Of a stretch of 64,000 nucleotides of DNA, positions 44,375 through 55,334 are shown one piece after another; the stretch's first letter is position 1; each line of letters starts with the position of its first letter. The DNA is from Metridium senile (lineage: Eukaryota > Cnidaria > Anthozoa > Actiniaria > Metridiidae). The translations under genes were made by a program, and so were the position numbers. Below the pieces are notes generated by a model that saw only the letters and a program-made list of their open reading frames with translations, was not told the DNA's origin and made no database searches. The stretch spans positions 7,105,462 through 7,169,461 of the forward strand of contig OX459100.1 of the NCBI GenBank assembly GCA_949775045.1, in the 5' to 3' direction.

Positions 44375-45352
44375 TTACACGGTACTATTCGAACGATGAT
44401 CCTGGACAGTAGGTTTAGTTCTCTTAAATGCAAGTAATATAATAACGCACATGCAGATTTCAATGATGCGCTCGCAGGTCTGTAGCCCGAGCCAAGGCCA
44501 GGGAGGTATTGCTTTGGGAATCTTAAGAACTCCAAATACTTCGCTTGCAGAATAGATCTCACTGGCTACCAAACACAGCCCGATAACCGCTGACATGTAG
44601 ACCAGGTACTGCAGGCGCTTCATTTTGTTTATAGGCAACGCGTTAGTGTTTTTGGAAAGTTTTTGCGCGACGTAAAAAAAGCCCGTGCACAGTAAAAGAC
44701 CGAACATAGCGATGTAAAGTTGACAGAGGAACACTAGAATCCCAGTTTCATTATGATGCACCACTATTATATCCAAGATGAAAACGACGCAAACGTTCCC
44801 GACTGATATTGCCGTAACGACAAACAGGTTTTGAAATCTTGGTGGCGTCAAGTGAATCCGTGTAGTGTCGATAAGAGCGAACAAAAGTAGTGAGAATGTT
44901 GATAAGATCAGCGGTGTTCCCAACGACCAAATAACAAATGTAGGAATCCCATTGGATAGTCGGTTAGAAACATACGGGTCGATAAGTAACAGTATTGCAC
45001 GGGTCAAGGTGAATATGGTCATGTGAGTAAAAAAAGAGACTTTGAGTCGATTAAACTTGAGCATGCGTACTACGAGCTCGATACCAAGACTAACACACGC
45101 TATTATGGCAACGGCCAGGTACAACGCGCTGAACAAGTACACGTGGAGTGGCCACGCCCACTTCCATGTTTGAAAGGCGCTTGGCCAATCAGGAGCCGGC
45201 TCTGGAATTCCTTGTGCTGTATTATTGCCTGGTTCGGGGTTAGATTCTGGTTCGGTGTATGGAGTAGTTGATGTTATTTGAGGGATTATGGCGGCGATTA
45301 TAAGTCCTTGAAATATCAACAGCAATGATTGGAGGTGTTTGGGGATGTTCAT
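44375..45352 (-). CDS. PRRT3/PRRT4-like seven-transmembrane protein
   Basis: 325 residues in one coding exon. Residues 1-28 look like a signal peptide (LLLIFQGLIIAAIIP). A short Pro/Glu-rich ectodomain follows (EPESNPEPG, IPEPAPDWP). Then WKWAWPLHVYLFSALYLAV opens a bundle of about seven hydrophobic helices, including FFTHMTIFTLTRAILLLIDP and VIWSLGTPLILSTFSLLLFA. This order, with the LTRA...LLIDPY loop, is that of the membrane domain of vertebrate PRRT3/PRRT4, whose function is poorly known. The Pro-rich ectodomain here is far shorter. The tail is basic (KRTKPTVQDHR). A TTTCTTCAACAG acceptor lies 6 bp upstream of the ATG, so a non-coding first exon is likely. Confidence 0.85.
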   Translation of the reverse strand: MNIPKHLQSLLLIFQGLIIAAIIPQITSTTPYTEPESNPEPGNNTAQGIPEPAPDWPSAFQTWKWAWPLHVYLFSALYLAVAIIACVSLGIELVVRMLKFNRLKVSFFTHMTIFTLTRAILLLIDPYVSNRLSNGIPTFVIWSLGTPLILSTFSLLLFALIDTTRIHLTPPRFQNLFVVTAISVGNVCVVFILDIIVVHHNETGILVFLCQLYIAMFGLLLCTGFFYVAQKLSKNTNALPINKMKRLQYLVYMSAVIGLCLVASEIYSASEVFGVLKIPKAIPPWPWLGLQTCERIIEICMCVIILLAFKRTKPTVQDHRSNSTV

Positions 45353-45470
45353 ACTATACTGTTGAAGAAAAAAGAAAATTACCTTAATCTATCATTATTT
45401 TTTAGAGTGTAATCTTTTCTTATTTTCTCATTTGAAAACTGAACAAATTTTTTGTTGTTATTGAAAAAGG

Positions 45471-45670
45471 AGAAAAAGAGCGGAAAAAGAGGTGGTGATG
45501 AAGAAAAAGATGAAGAAGGAGAAGATGGTGATGAAGAAGAAGAATAACATTAAGATGATGATGATAACGAAGAAGACTAAAAAAGAAGAAATATACGAAA
45601 AAGGAAGAAGAACAAAAAACGGAGATGACGATGATGAAGAAGAAGTGCAAAGAAGAAGACACAACAAAGA
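45471..45670. repeat. GAA/GAT-rich purine tract
   Basis: Imperfect GAAGAA, GATGAT and AAAGA units. It yields low-complexity ORFs on both strands and lies within the probable 5' intron or upstream region of the PRRT-like gene. Confidence 0.8.
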
Positions 45671-46619
45671 CCAAATTAAAAAGAAGAACAATTGAACAAT
45701 TAATTGTGGCGAATTTACTAAATGCCGCATTTTACATGTTTTATCTCCTCTCGACCACCACGATCCCACGGAAAATGTACAATATTTGACAAAATATCAA
45801 AATACTAATTAAGCAAATGAACAAACCGACAGATGTTTAAAAGGAAAGGCAGAGCAAATAGAACAAATATCCAGGCGCGCAAAACCTCAAACACTACTAC
45901 AAGTGACTGTCACTGAAGAGTTTCTCCTTCCTAATGTAATCAAAAATTAATAACTTTTCAAGTAGTAAGATTTGATATTTCCGATTGTAATTAGTATCTT
46001 TATAACGAACAGAGTTTTAATTAAATTTTTCTATTTTTTCACTATATCGGCTTAATCTAAAACTGTCAAAGCCAGGATGTTTTTCACACAATCCCTTTTT
46101 CAATTGTGTAATGTGGGTTTTGCAAATGAGTATGCTTGTAAATAATACATATATAGACAATGGCCCTGAGCACAATAAAGAGAGGACAAACATATTGTCT
46201 CTAGTTATAAACTACGCGGCGTCTGTAAATGGATTCATCTGATGCGAATTGAACAAAACCAGAAGACATATTCGTCCTTTTTTCATACCGACGACTTGTC
46301 TGTCAAAAAAAAAACCGATTTGTTTAAAGGCCCGTTTACACTAGCAATTTTGTCGCATATTCATATGGAAAGTGCGCTTTATAAGTAATACATATTTGAT
46401 TATTGTTGAGCTCATGTGAAACTGTCAAAAACATTAAAATTTATCATAATTTTATCTGCTCCTTCAACTCTTCCTATGCAGTTTTTTAAATTGAAATATC
46501 GAAAACTATAGAAGTTTTATCAATTCAAATGTATCTTATTTAGAGGAGATAAGTACAAATCAGTTCAGAAAATTAAATACAAAATTAAATAAAACATAAA
46601 CATCAATCTATAAACTGCA
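45671..46619. other. Gene-free spacer
   Basis: AT-rich. AAAGGCCCGTTTACACTAGC at about 46327 matches one end of the 62303 fold-back element. No gene. Confidence 0.4.
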
Positions 46620-47530
46620 GTTGAACATTTCAGTAATGATACTATCTATAACGTTCGAGGCGTCAGTAAGTAACACCCATTTTTTGGGATATCACTGTGA
46701 TTCTAGTGCGCAAGTTACCTTATGGCTTTCTTCACAAAACCCTACGCAGTTTACTTGGGATCTTTATTTACGGTGTTACCAGCTTGGACTGTTTTTCTTC
46801 ACAAACACCGACCCAGTCTACACTGACTTCGTTGGTATCGTTGTTTTAAGATGTGAAAGTAACCAGGTTTTTTCCTTCACACTCAACTAACGCACTCCCA
46901 AATAGGCTATTTCAGCTTTTAAATAACCAGGAACTAAATGCGAGTTTTTCCTACACAAACACCGACCCCGGCAGTCAGTCTATACTGACATCGTTGGTAT
47001 TGTTCAGTGTTTACGTGAAAGTGACCAATAAACTGTAAGATTTTTTCTTCGCATTCAACAACGCAGTCTATTTTTCGGTTCTTTTATAACCAGGTACTAA
47101 ATGCGAGTTTGTTTCCTTCACAAACACCTACGCAGTCTATAGTACACTGGCAGTTGGTGCGTTGTTTTACGGCGTTGAAACTAACCAGTAAACTGTAAGA
47201 TTTTTTCTTCGCATTCAACAACGCAGTCTATTTCAGTTCATTTACAACCAGGTACTAAATGCGAGTTTTTTCCTTCACAAATAACGACGCAGTGTACGAT
47301 GGCAATTGGTGCATCGTTTTACGGCGTTGAAAAAACCTCTACTGTGATTTGTTTCCAAATACTGACTACACTGGCAATTGGTGCGTTGTTTTAAGAGTAT
47401 AAATACTGACCAGTCAATTTATATACGTACTGTGAAGTTTTACCTTTACATACACCAACCAATACTAAACTTCGTTGGTATCGTTGTTTTACGGTATGGA
47501 AGTAACGAGTAAACTGTAAGATTTTAGATA
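46620..47530. repeat. Degenerate tandem region, CAAACACCGACGCAGTCTA words
   Basis: Irregular units of 70-190 bp contain CACAAACACCGACGCAGTCT, a GTTGGTATCGTTGTTTTACG segment and AAGTAACCAGTAAACTGTAA. The ACACCGACGCAG...CTATACT word is also the outer end of the 30268 dispersed family. Confidence 0.7.
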
Positions 47531-47559
47531 GCTTTGATTTTCAGTTTACACAGCTAACA

Positions 47560-47735
47560 ATAGACCTCTTTACCGTCCTTGTTTGTTTACCCATTTTAGA
47601 TCACGTGATACGTTGAGTTAATTCTTTCAAATGTAAACGTTATAACACGTTCACCATAAAAGAGCAATTCTCAAGAAAATACCACGTGGTCTGAAATGGG
47701 CAGTTAATGCTTGCATACAGAGTTAGAAAGGTATA
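47560..47735. mobile_element. Fold-back MITE (ATAGACCTCTTTACC end), copy 1
   Basis: It begins ATAGACCTCTTTACC; the right end is decayed (GTTAGAAAGGTAT). Inside are paired ATTTTAGATCACGTG and CACGTGGTCTGAAATGGG arms. An intact relative is at 63374-63550. Confidence 0.7.
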
Positions 47736-47739
47736 TTGA

Positions 47740-48215
47740 TATGGTTGTCAGTTTTACGGCGTAATTAGCCAGTAAATGTATATTAGTAATATTGTTTTCT
47801 TTCGCAAACACCAACCACTGACTTCAGTAGGTATGGTTGTCAGTTTTACGGTGTAATTAGCCAGTAAATGTATGGTAATATTTTTTTCTTTCGCAAATAC
47901 CAACCACTGACTTCAGTAGGTATGGTTGTCAGTTTTACGGCGTAATTAGCCAGTAAATGTATATTAGTAATACTGTTTTCTTTCGCAAACACCAACCACT
48001 GACTTCAGTAGGTATGGTTGTCAGTTTTACGGCGTAATTAGCCAGTAAATGTATGGTAATATTTTTTTCTTTCGCAAATACCAACCACTGACTTCAGTAG
48101 GTATGGTTGTCAGTTTTACGGCGTAATTAGCCAGTAAATGTATGGTAATATTTTTTTCTTTCGCAAACACCAACCACTTTAAGTAGGTATGGTTGTCAGT
48201 TTTACTGCGTATAAG
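47740..48215. repeat. Tandem array, about five units of 85-95 bp
   Basis: Units read CTTCAGTAGGTATGGTTGTC, AGTTTTACGGCGTAATTAGC, CAGTAAATGTAT and TCTTTCGCAAACACCAACCA. Long and short variants differ by ATTAGTAATA. Confidence 0.9.
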
Positions 48216-48679
48216 TAATCACGCTGTCAAAATAGTTTTTTCCTTAGCAAACAACGACTGTAAGTGAAGGCTACTTCAATAGGTGTACGACAGTGATGTA
48301 TTTTGGTTTGGTTTTGCCAACCAACTATTGGTATTAGACTGACAAAGAGAATTAGAACATCTGTTCTTTCTTGTTGTCGGTGGTCGAATTCGGGAACGGT
48401 CTATAGTAGATTATTTTTAGTCTATCTATCTTTGAATTTTATATTCGTATTCATATTTTTAGATACTTATATTCATATATATTAGGGGATATTTTAAGAT
48501 ATTTATATTCATCTCAGAGTAAATTTAGAACTAATAATTCACTTTAAATAACTGGGTATCTTGGGGTGGGTGGGGTGGGGCGCTGTAAGTGGATAAATAA
48601 CATAGTATTTTTAAAATTGATTAATTTTTTATCCATAGATAGGTAGATAGGTGTCCACCATCAGACCATTAGCTTGCTA
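48216..48679. other. Gene-free spacer
   Basis: Decaying remnants of the preceding array, then AT-rich sequence. No gene. Confidence 0.4.
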
Positions 48680-48898
48680 TATACACCTATTTCAATTAAC
48701 GTTGTCCATCTGAAATGGTTCATCTGAGACCGATAGGAATTGTGGGAGCTCGTTAAACTGCAAATGCACTATTATAATCACACTTGAATATTAATGTTTA
48801 CTTACTCAAATACTGTTATTTAAAATTTAATGAACTCCCACAATTCCTATCGGTCTCAGATCAACCATTCCAGATGGACTACGTTAAATAGGTGTATA
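48680..48898. mobile_element. 219-bp fold-back MITE (TATACACCTATT ends)
   Basis: Arms of about 68 bp are complementary with small indels: TATACACCTATTT, TCCATCTG, ATCTGAGACCGATAGGAATT and GTGGGAG. TA lies outside each TACACC end. Confidence 0.8.
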
Positions 48899-49149
48899 CA
48901 AAATCGTTGTCGCAGCCGAAGCTACAGTCCGCACTCCTAGTTAATCGAAACGTCAACATTGGCTCTGCGCGTCGGTGCGCCAATACTCTTGGCAAATATT
49001 TCATTTTGTTTCAGAAGAAGGGGGAGGGGGGGGGGGGGGGGGTTATTAATCTATCTATTATATTAAGTACCTTAATCGATGGCAGTTTCCAGTCACCAAC
49101 CTCTGCAAAACGATTAAGTAGTGGTCCCTCACTGAAATAACTGTTTGTA

Positions 49150-49800
49150 AATCGGTGCATCCACAGTTACTTACTGCAAAACGACTGAGTAGTGTTCACT
49201 CAAATAGACGGGTCAATGTATCCACTGTTACTTACTGCAAAACGGCTGAGTAATGTTCACTCAAGTGAATAGATGAGTAAATCGATGCATCAACAGTTAG
49301 GCTCACCGCAAAAACGACTGAGTAGTGTTCACTCAAATAGATGAGTAAATCGATGCATCCACAGTTACTCACTGCAAAAACGACTGAGTAGTGTTCACTC
49401 AAATAGATGAGTAAATCGATGCATCCACAGTTAGGCTCACCGCAAAAACGACTGAGTAGTGTTCACTCAAATAGATGAGCAAATCGATGCACCCACAGTT
49501 ACTCACTGCAAAACGACTGAGCAGTGTTCACTCAAATAGATAAGTAAATCGATGCATCCACAGTTAGGCTCACCGCAAAAACGACTGAGTAGTGTTCACT
49601 CAAATAGATGAGCAAATCGATGCACCCACAGTTACTCACTGCAAAACGACTGAGCAGTGTTCACTCAAATAGATAAGTAAATCGATGCATCCACAGTTAG
49701 GCTCACCGCAAAAACGACTGAGCAGTGTTTACTCAAATAGATGAGCAACTCGATGCACCCACAGTTACTCACTGCAAAACGACTGAATAGTGGTTAATCA
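49150..49800. repeat. About eleven ~59-bp units in an alternating order
   Basis: Each unit contains CGACTGAGTAGTGTTCACTC, AAATAGATGAGTAAATCGAT and GCATCCACAGTTA. Units alternate between ACTCACTGCAAAACG and GGCTCACCGCAAAAACG starts from 49300 onward, giving a dimeric higher-order period of about 118 bp. A poly-G run lies just before (49020-49042). Confidence 0.9.
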
Positions 49801-50223
49801 AATAACAAAGTACGTTAAAAGTCTAGGCTAGTCAGTCTAGAACAATAGTTCTTCAAATGAATATGGTTCGTTTGTGAGGAATCGACAAAAACAGACACAT
49901 TCAGACACATTCTCATCATCTACGCATGCGCAGAGTTGCAAAACAAATTGGTGCCATTTTCATTTAATTTACTTTTAATAATGTTTATCGGTTAAAAACA
50001 AATTATTAAGTGACATTTTCATTTAAATTTCTTTTCGATTGACAATTATTGTAAAGTAGAGGAGATAAAGTTTACTGGAGGTGTAGCCCCGAGCGATAGC
50101 AGATGTCAAGACAATGAATAACTCCGTTCGATAATTGCGCTTTCATGCATATTCGCAAACATGGTATTAAAAAATGCTTCGAAGTCTCAGTTTTAAAAAT
50201 ATTTGGCTAAAAAAATTGTATAT
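49801..50223. other. Gene-free spacer
   Basis: AT-rich sequence with nothing recognised. Confidence 0.4.
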
Positions 50224-50332
50224 GAAATACCACCTACGTTCTTGAAGAATGAATGAAAATATTAATCAATTTTCATCAAATTGCAAAGTGGTATTTTTCA
50301 TTAACTCTTCGAGAACTTATAGGTGGTATTTC
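50224..50332. mobile_element. 109-bp fold-back element
   Basis: GAAATACCACCTACGTTCTTGAAGAA and its complement (TCTTCGAGAACTTATAGGTGGTATTTC, read in parts) bound an AT-rich loop. Confidence 0.6.
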
Positions 50333-50697
50333 ATCTGAAGTGGTATTTCATCTTAATGATAAATTTAAATTCAATAAATGTTTTTTTTTCTGAAGTATAA
50401 CAAAAAAATAAAGTTCCTGAATATGTTCGCTGCAGTTAATTAATTGCACGGAGAAGAGAAGGTAAAACCAACAATCATATTCAACCAATCAGAAAATATG
50501 AGTATCTTTATAATATGTAATGTAAAAAATTATCTAAAAATAATATGGCGAGAAACGGTAGGATTGTAGGTGAACTGAACTGAACAAATAGCCGTTTTCA
50601 TGCTATAAGACGGACATATCGACTTGATAGACACATCGATAAAGACAGCTTCCTACGCAGCCGACTCCATCATGAAAAGCAGGTGTTTAACTAAGAG

Positions 50698-50813
50698 GTT
50701 ATTAACCGAGCGTGAGGTCTGTACAGGAAAATATCAGACCGAGGTCTTGACAGTACAAAAAAGACCGAGATCTGATATTTTTCTGTACAGACCAATCAAG
50801 CGAGGTTAATAAA
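50698..50813. mobile_element. 116-bp fold-back MITE
   Basis: GGTTATTAACCGAGCGTGAG then GTCTGTACAGGAAAATATCA on the left is mirrored by TGATATTTTTCTGTACAGAC and AAGCGAGGTTAATAA on the right. GGTCTGAAA/TTTCAGACCG words at 51007-51088 may be another decayed member. Confidence 0.75.
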
Positions 50814-51193
50814 TCGTTTATTATATGGCGTTTTTTCTTAGAGATGTACGAAATCGCAAATATTTTATCGCCGAATCTCTCATTATTGAATGAATAAGAA
50901 TACATAAACACACACTAAACTGGCTAAAAAACACTTTGTAGGTATGACACTGCAAAACTTTAACAAAATATTTATTGTTATACTTTACAAGTTGATTATA
51001 ATTTCCCGGTCTGAAAGAAATACGAAAGTTGGACTTTTGTCATGGTAACGGTCTGAGATGGGAAATTTTCAGACCGGAAATTAGCCAATCAGAGCGCGCG
51101 TACTATCGTAGCCATATATTATAAATAACCTATTATTATTTACAGTTATTCTTAGAATATTATAATTCAGCTATGTAGTCAGTAGTTATTATC

Positions 51194-51362
51194 AATGGAA
51201 ACTAGCGAGTAAACTAGTATAGGCTGCGTCAGTGTTTGATATGACTATAGGTAATAGAATGAAATTTGTAACACCGTAAAAAATGTTGTAAATGACTTAA
51301 CTTTACTGATGTTTCGAGCTTTAGCCCTTCGTCGGAGTTAGAGAAAAAATAGTTAGACTAAG
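51194..51362 (+). repeat. Dispersed repeat (TAGCCCTTCGTCGGAG family), copy 4
   Basis: Same order of words as the 30268 copy, from ATGGAAACTAGCGAGTAAAC to CCCTTCGTCGGAGTTAGAG. Confidence 0.75.
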
Positions 51363-52059
51363 AGAGTAGTGATTATCAGGAGTAATATTTTAAGTGTATG
51401 TGCTTTGTGTAAACCCTGATGAGTTTGCCGTGGCTAAATAAAGTTATTATTATTTTTTTAACTGGTCTCTAGTTCCCTCCAAACAAGAATGTTTAGCAGC
51501 TGCAAGTTTGAGCAGACGATTGTTGGAGAGGGGACTGGAGACTGGAAAATCAAATGCGTATATAGGAAGCTAGTCTGGTGTGAAAATGCGACGTAAACAA
51601 TTAGAGACGAAAGAGTCATCTCATTTTGTTGAAGTTACATTATAGACGAAAAATATAACGGACATCTTGTCCTTCCCCTAATGTAACTACCCTAAGGGTC
51701 ATTGAGACGAAATTGAATGTTCGAATAATTAAACCATCAATGCAACCTTGGGGGTATTAAATTTTGACTGCAAAATGACAAAAACTCGTAAACATCCTAA
51801 TATTAATATTATTGCTATATAATGCTAGTCGTATCACGCAGCAAAAATGAGCGATTTTGTATCTTTAAGAGTAATTTGAAATTGAAATCTCAACAGTTTA
51901 GGGTGAAAGAGAGGCAAATGCCGTCGATTTCCGCTCTTTTTTCGTTTTTATTTGGTATCTTTAAGGGGTGGTTTGAAACCGAGTTCCCAACCAGCATACA
52001 CTAGACTTTTTAAACCCCTTAGCCCCCTACCCCCGTAACCAGTTTTTCTCACTATCTTT
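51363..52059. other. Gene-free spacer
   Basis: A weak inverted pair, TGGTCTCTAGTTCCCTCCAA (51464) and TTGGAGAGGGGACTGGAGAC (51523), forms a decayed hairpin. No gene. Confidence 0.45.
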
Positions 52060-52290
52060 AGCTGCAGTAGTCTAACTAAACAGTTACTAGCACATCGAGA
52101 GGATGTGAAGAGTGCATTTTCACAACACGAATACACTACTAGAACCACCATGATTGTTAACTGCAGTGCGCGCTATTGACAGTGGTCTAACTGAACAGTT
52201 ACCAGCATTTCGAGAGGATGTGAAGATCACATTTTCAACACGAATACTCCACTAAAACCACAAAGATTGACAACTGCGTTGTGCGCCTAT
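52060..52290. repeat. Two tandem units of about 115 bp
   Basis: Both contain GTCTAACT(A/G)AACAGTTAC, TCGAGAGGATGTGAAGA and AACACGAATAC, at about 85 percent identity. Confidence 0.8.
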
Positions 52291-52829
52291 CAAAAAGTCT
52301 GAGTAAAGCACATCGATTCGATGATTAATTCCCTACTTAGACACTCATTTCAACAAATTGAACTAACCGTTTTTACCTTGTCTAGAGACCTGAGAAATAG
52401 ACTTTCAATTTACTGCAAACGAACTCAGATTTTAGTCCATTTAACCAAAACTATTCCTGTTTGTTTGTCGGCTTCCATGAAGTGTACTTTTAAAACAGTT
52501 AAACCAGTTGCTAACTCGTTTCAGCCAACACAGCTGTAATTAGACAAATACGTGTACTTATGTGAAAGTGTATTGATCTTTATGAATTCTCATTGGCTCA
52601 AACCAGAGCTCAAACGGAGCATTATTAAAACGTTTACAATTTACCATAACGACTATCTCGAGAAATCAACTTCCCCCCGCAAAAAAAAACAAAAAACGAA
52701 TCCATTTCAATTGTCAAAAATGAATTTTAAAAAACGAATGAAAAAAATAAGATTTGTTATTGATTTATACTAATGATGGAACAGTGTGCTCAATTCAAAG
52801 ATGTTTATCACTTAAATGGTTAACCGGAA

Positions 52830-53075
52830 ATGAACGCAGTTAAAAACAAACTTCTTCTAAACACAATCATATCAATTACACAAAATGTGTTTTAAAGAAA
52901 TATACAAAAAGTTAACCCTCTTTCAAGACAAACTTCTTCTAAACCGATCATTTCAAAACACAAAATGTGTTGTAAAGAAATATATACAAAATGATAATTT
53001 CTTCCAAGACAAACTTCTCAGAAAACAATCATTTCAATAACACAAAATGTATTTTAAAGAAATATACAAATTCCT
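52830..53075. repeat. Three tandem units of about 85 bp
   Basis: Units contain ACAAACTTCTTCTAAAC, ATCATTTCAA, ACACAAAATGTGTT and TAAAGAAATATACAAA. Confidence 0.85.
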
Positions 53076-53369
53076 AATCCAAAAGTATATTATTTTGTGA
53101 CGATAACAGACACAAAGATAATAATAGATTCGGAAATCGCGTGATCATATCCACTTTTCCTTTTAAACAAAATGACAATCAAAATTGTATCAGACTAAAA
53201 AAATAAAATAACTACAAAATGATTATGGTAATTGGACGTAAATGAATCAGCGGCTGAGAAATATTCTAAAAGTAAATCTAATTTAGGAAGATAATTCAAG
53301 AGATCTAAAGCGTTCCATAATAATAAAAAAACATAGTTAATATTAACGATGATCCAACCAAGAAGTGAC

Positions 53370-53930
53370 CGATCATACAAACATACGAAAAAAAAAAACA
53401 AGCAACCAAACGAACAAATAAACAGACGAATAAACAAAACTAATGAACGAGCAAAAACAAGCAAGCAAACGAACGAACGAACAGGAAACAAATGAATAAA
53501 CAACAGACAAAAATAATGAACGAGCAAAAACAAGCAAACAAACGAATAAACAGACAAGCAAACGAACAGGAAACAAATGAATAAACAAACAGACAAACAA
53601 ACAAAAATAAACGAGCAAAAACAAAAATAATGTACGAGCAAAAACAATGTACGAGCAAAAACAAAAATAATGTACGAGCAAAAACAATCAACGAGCAAAA
53701 ACAAAAATGTTCGACCAAAACAAAAATAATGTACGAGCAAAAACAAAAATAATGTACGAGCAAAAACAAAAATAATGTACGAGCAAAAACAATCGAGCAA
53801 AAACAAAAATAATGTACGAGCAAAAACAATCAACGAGCAAAAACAAAAATGTACCAGCAAAAACTAGCAAGCAAACAGACGAATAAACAAACGAAAAAGA
53901 GATGAAAAAACGAACAAACACACAAATGAA
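53370..53930. repeat. Array of GAGCAAAAACAAAAATAATGTAC units
   Basis: CAAACGAACAAA-type units at the left pass into 23-26 bp GTACGAGCAAAAACAAAAAT units. Long Phe/Cys-rich minus-strand ORFs are repeat artefacts. Confidence 0.95.
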
Positions 53931-54969
53931 AAAATATCTTAATAAGCAAAATTATGAACTTCTGGTAAAATGATTGTTTATAGTTCGTTTATAAATATTT
54001 TCTATATTTCATATTTAGGATATTCAATATCCTATTACATAATATACAAAGAAGTTTCATATGTATATATTTACAAGAACGAGATGGTTTTTATGTTTTT
54101 AAATGAGAACGAAAATAGTCAGATGATTAACAATACTTAAAGTGTGTTTTTTATATAACTTACTAATTAAAAAAATCTAAATTTACCTCATACCCTCCCC
54201 CTGGAAAATGAACATTCTATGTTACTAATCGCCCCCCTCCCTCCCTCCCTCCAAAAAAAAACAAAATTTGCACACACAGCCATGTAAATAATACTTATTA
54301 ATACTTCTACCTAATAATTCATTTTCCCCTCTCTCATCCTAGTAATAAAGTTTCGCATCATTTCCCCCTGAAAGTAATGCCCCTCCCCCACCCCCCAAAA
54401 TAATTTTCTCGTACTACCCAAGAAAGTTACTTTTGTCGAAACCCGAAGGATGTCGTTTTGCCCAGCAATTTGGTGGAGACAAATCTTGAGCTGTTCTTCT
54501 AGTCTCAATTCATATAAAATGCTAAAATATTTTCCCTCCCCCCTCCCCCACCCCATCCTTGAACAGGACTGAATTTCAGTCCTTAAAATCTTAAAAAATG
54601 TGAGATTTTGTTTTGTATATAAGGCAAATCCGAAGAGCAGATATTTTTGACATGATTTCCTCGAACATGATTGGCTCGATTATGAAAGACCGTTTTCCGA
54701 TGGTACCGAGACATGGATCGCAAAATAGTACCTAAACAATTTTTGGATGCCAAAAGGAGCCTTTGAATAGTTGGATCTTTTTTGATTGGCCAATTCGAAG
54801 AGCATTAATTTGCATGTACAAAATCCTTGATTGACTTTCTTGGTAGCCAACGAATACTTTTGATTCTAAGCCCCTCACAGTGAGATGGCCATGTCAAGGG
54901 CCATTATTCCGAAGATACACAAACGTATACCAAAATATAGTACCTAAAAGAGCCCATAAATATTTGTGT
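53931..54969. other. Gene-free spacer downstream of MBTPS1
   Basis: C-rich patches at 54190-54250 and 54370-54400. From about 54690, AAAATAGTACCTAA and GCCAAAAGGAGCC-like fragments look like decayed copies of the 54970 array. Confidence 0.45.
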
Positions 54970-55334
54970 GGCGCCGAAGGAGACACTCACGGAGAACTTG
55001 GGGGACTTATTTGGAAGGTACTCAAAAGTATCCCGCAAAATAGTGCCCCAGACCATTCGAGATTGCAGTGCCTAATACACGAATGGGAATTTCGTCGAAG
55101 GAGACACTCACGGAGAACTTGGGGGACCTTATTTGGAAGGTACTAAAAAGTATCCCGTAAAATAGTGCCCTAACCCATTCGAGATTACAGTGTCTGTTCC
55201 ACGAAAGGGAATTTAGTCGAAGGAGACACTCACGGAGAACTTGGGGGACCTTATTTGGAAGGTACTCAAAAGTATCCCGCAAAATAGTGCCCTAGACCAT
55301 TCGAGGTTACAGTGTTACACGAATGGGAATTTAG
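54970..55334. repeat. Three ~120-bp tandem units reaching into the MBTPS1 stop codon
   Basis: Units start at about 54970, 55093 and 55216, with GAAGGAGACACTCACGGAGA, ACTTGGGGGACC, AAAAGTATCCCGCAAAATAG and ACACGAATGGGAATTTAGTC. The last word in the rightmost unit is the complement of the final MBTPS1 codons (TKFPFV). Confidence 0.9.

Noticed and set aside
44344..44562. 72-codon ORF overlapping the PRRT-like gene on the same strand
   Set aside because: Out-of-frame shadow of the 325-residue coding exon.
49150..49800. Array with spacer-like alternation resembling a CRISPR
   Set aside because: Units are near-identical along their full length with no unique spacers, and the genome is eukaryotic.
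53195..53921. Four overlapping ORFs rich in Phe and Cys that look membrane-like
   Set aside because: Hydrophobicity comes from the GAGCAAAAACAAAAAT repeat; all frames are open.
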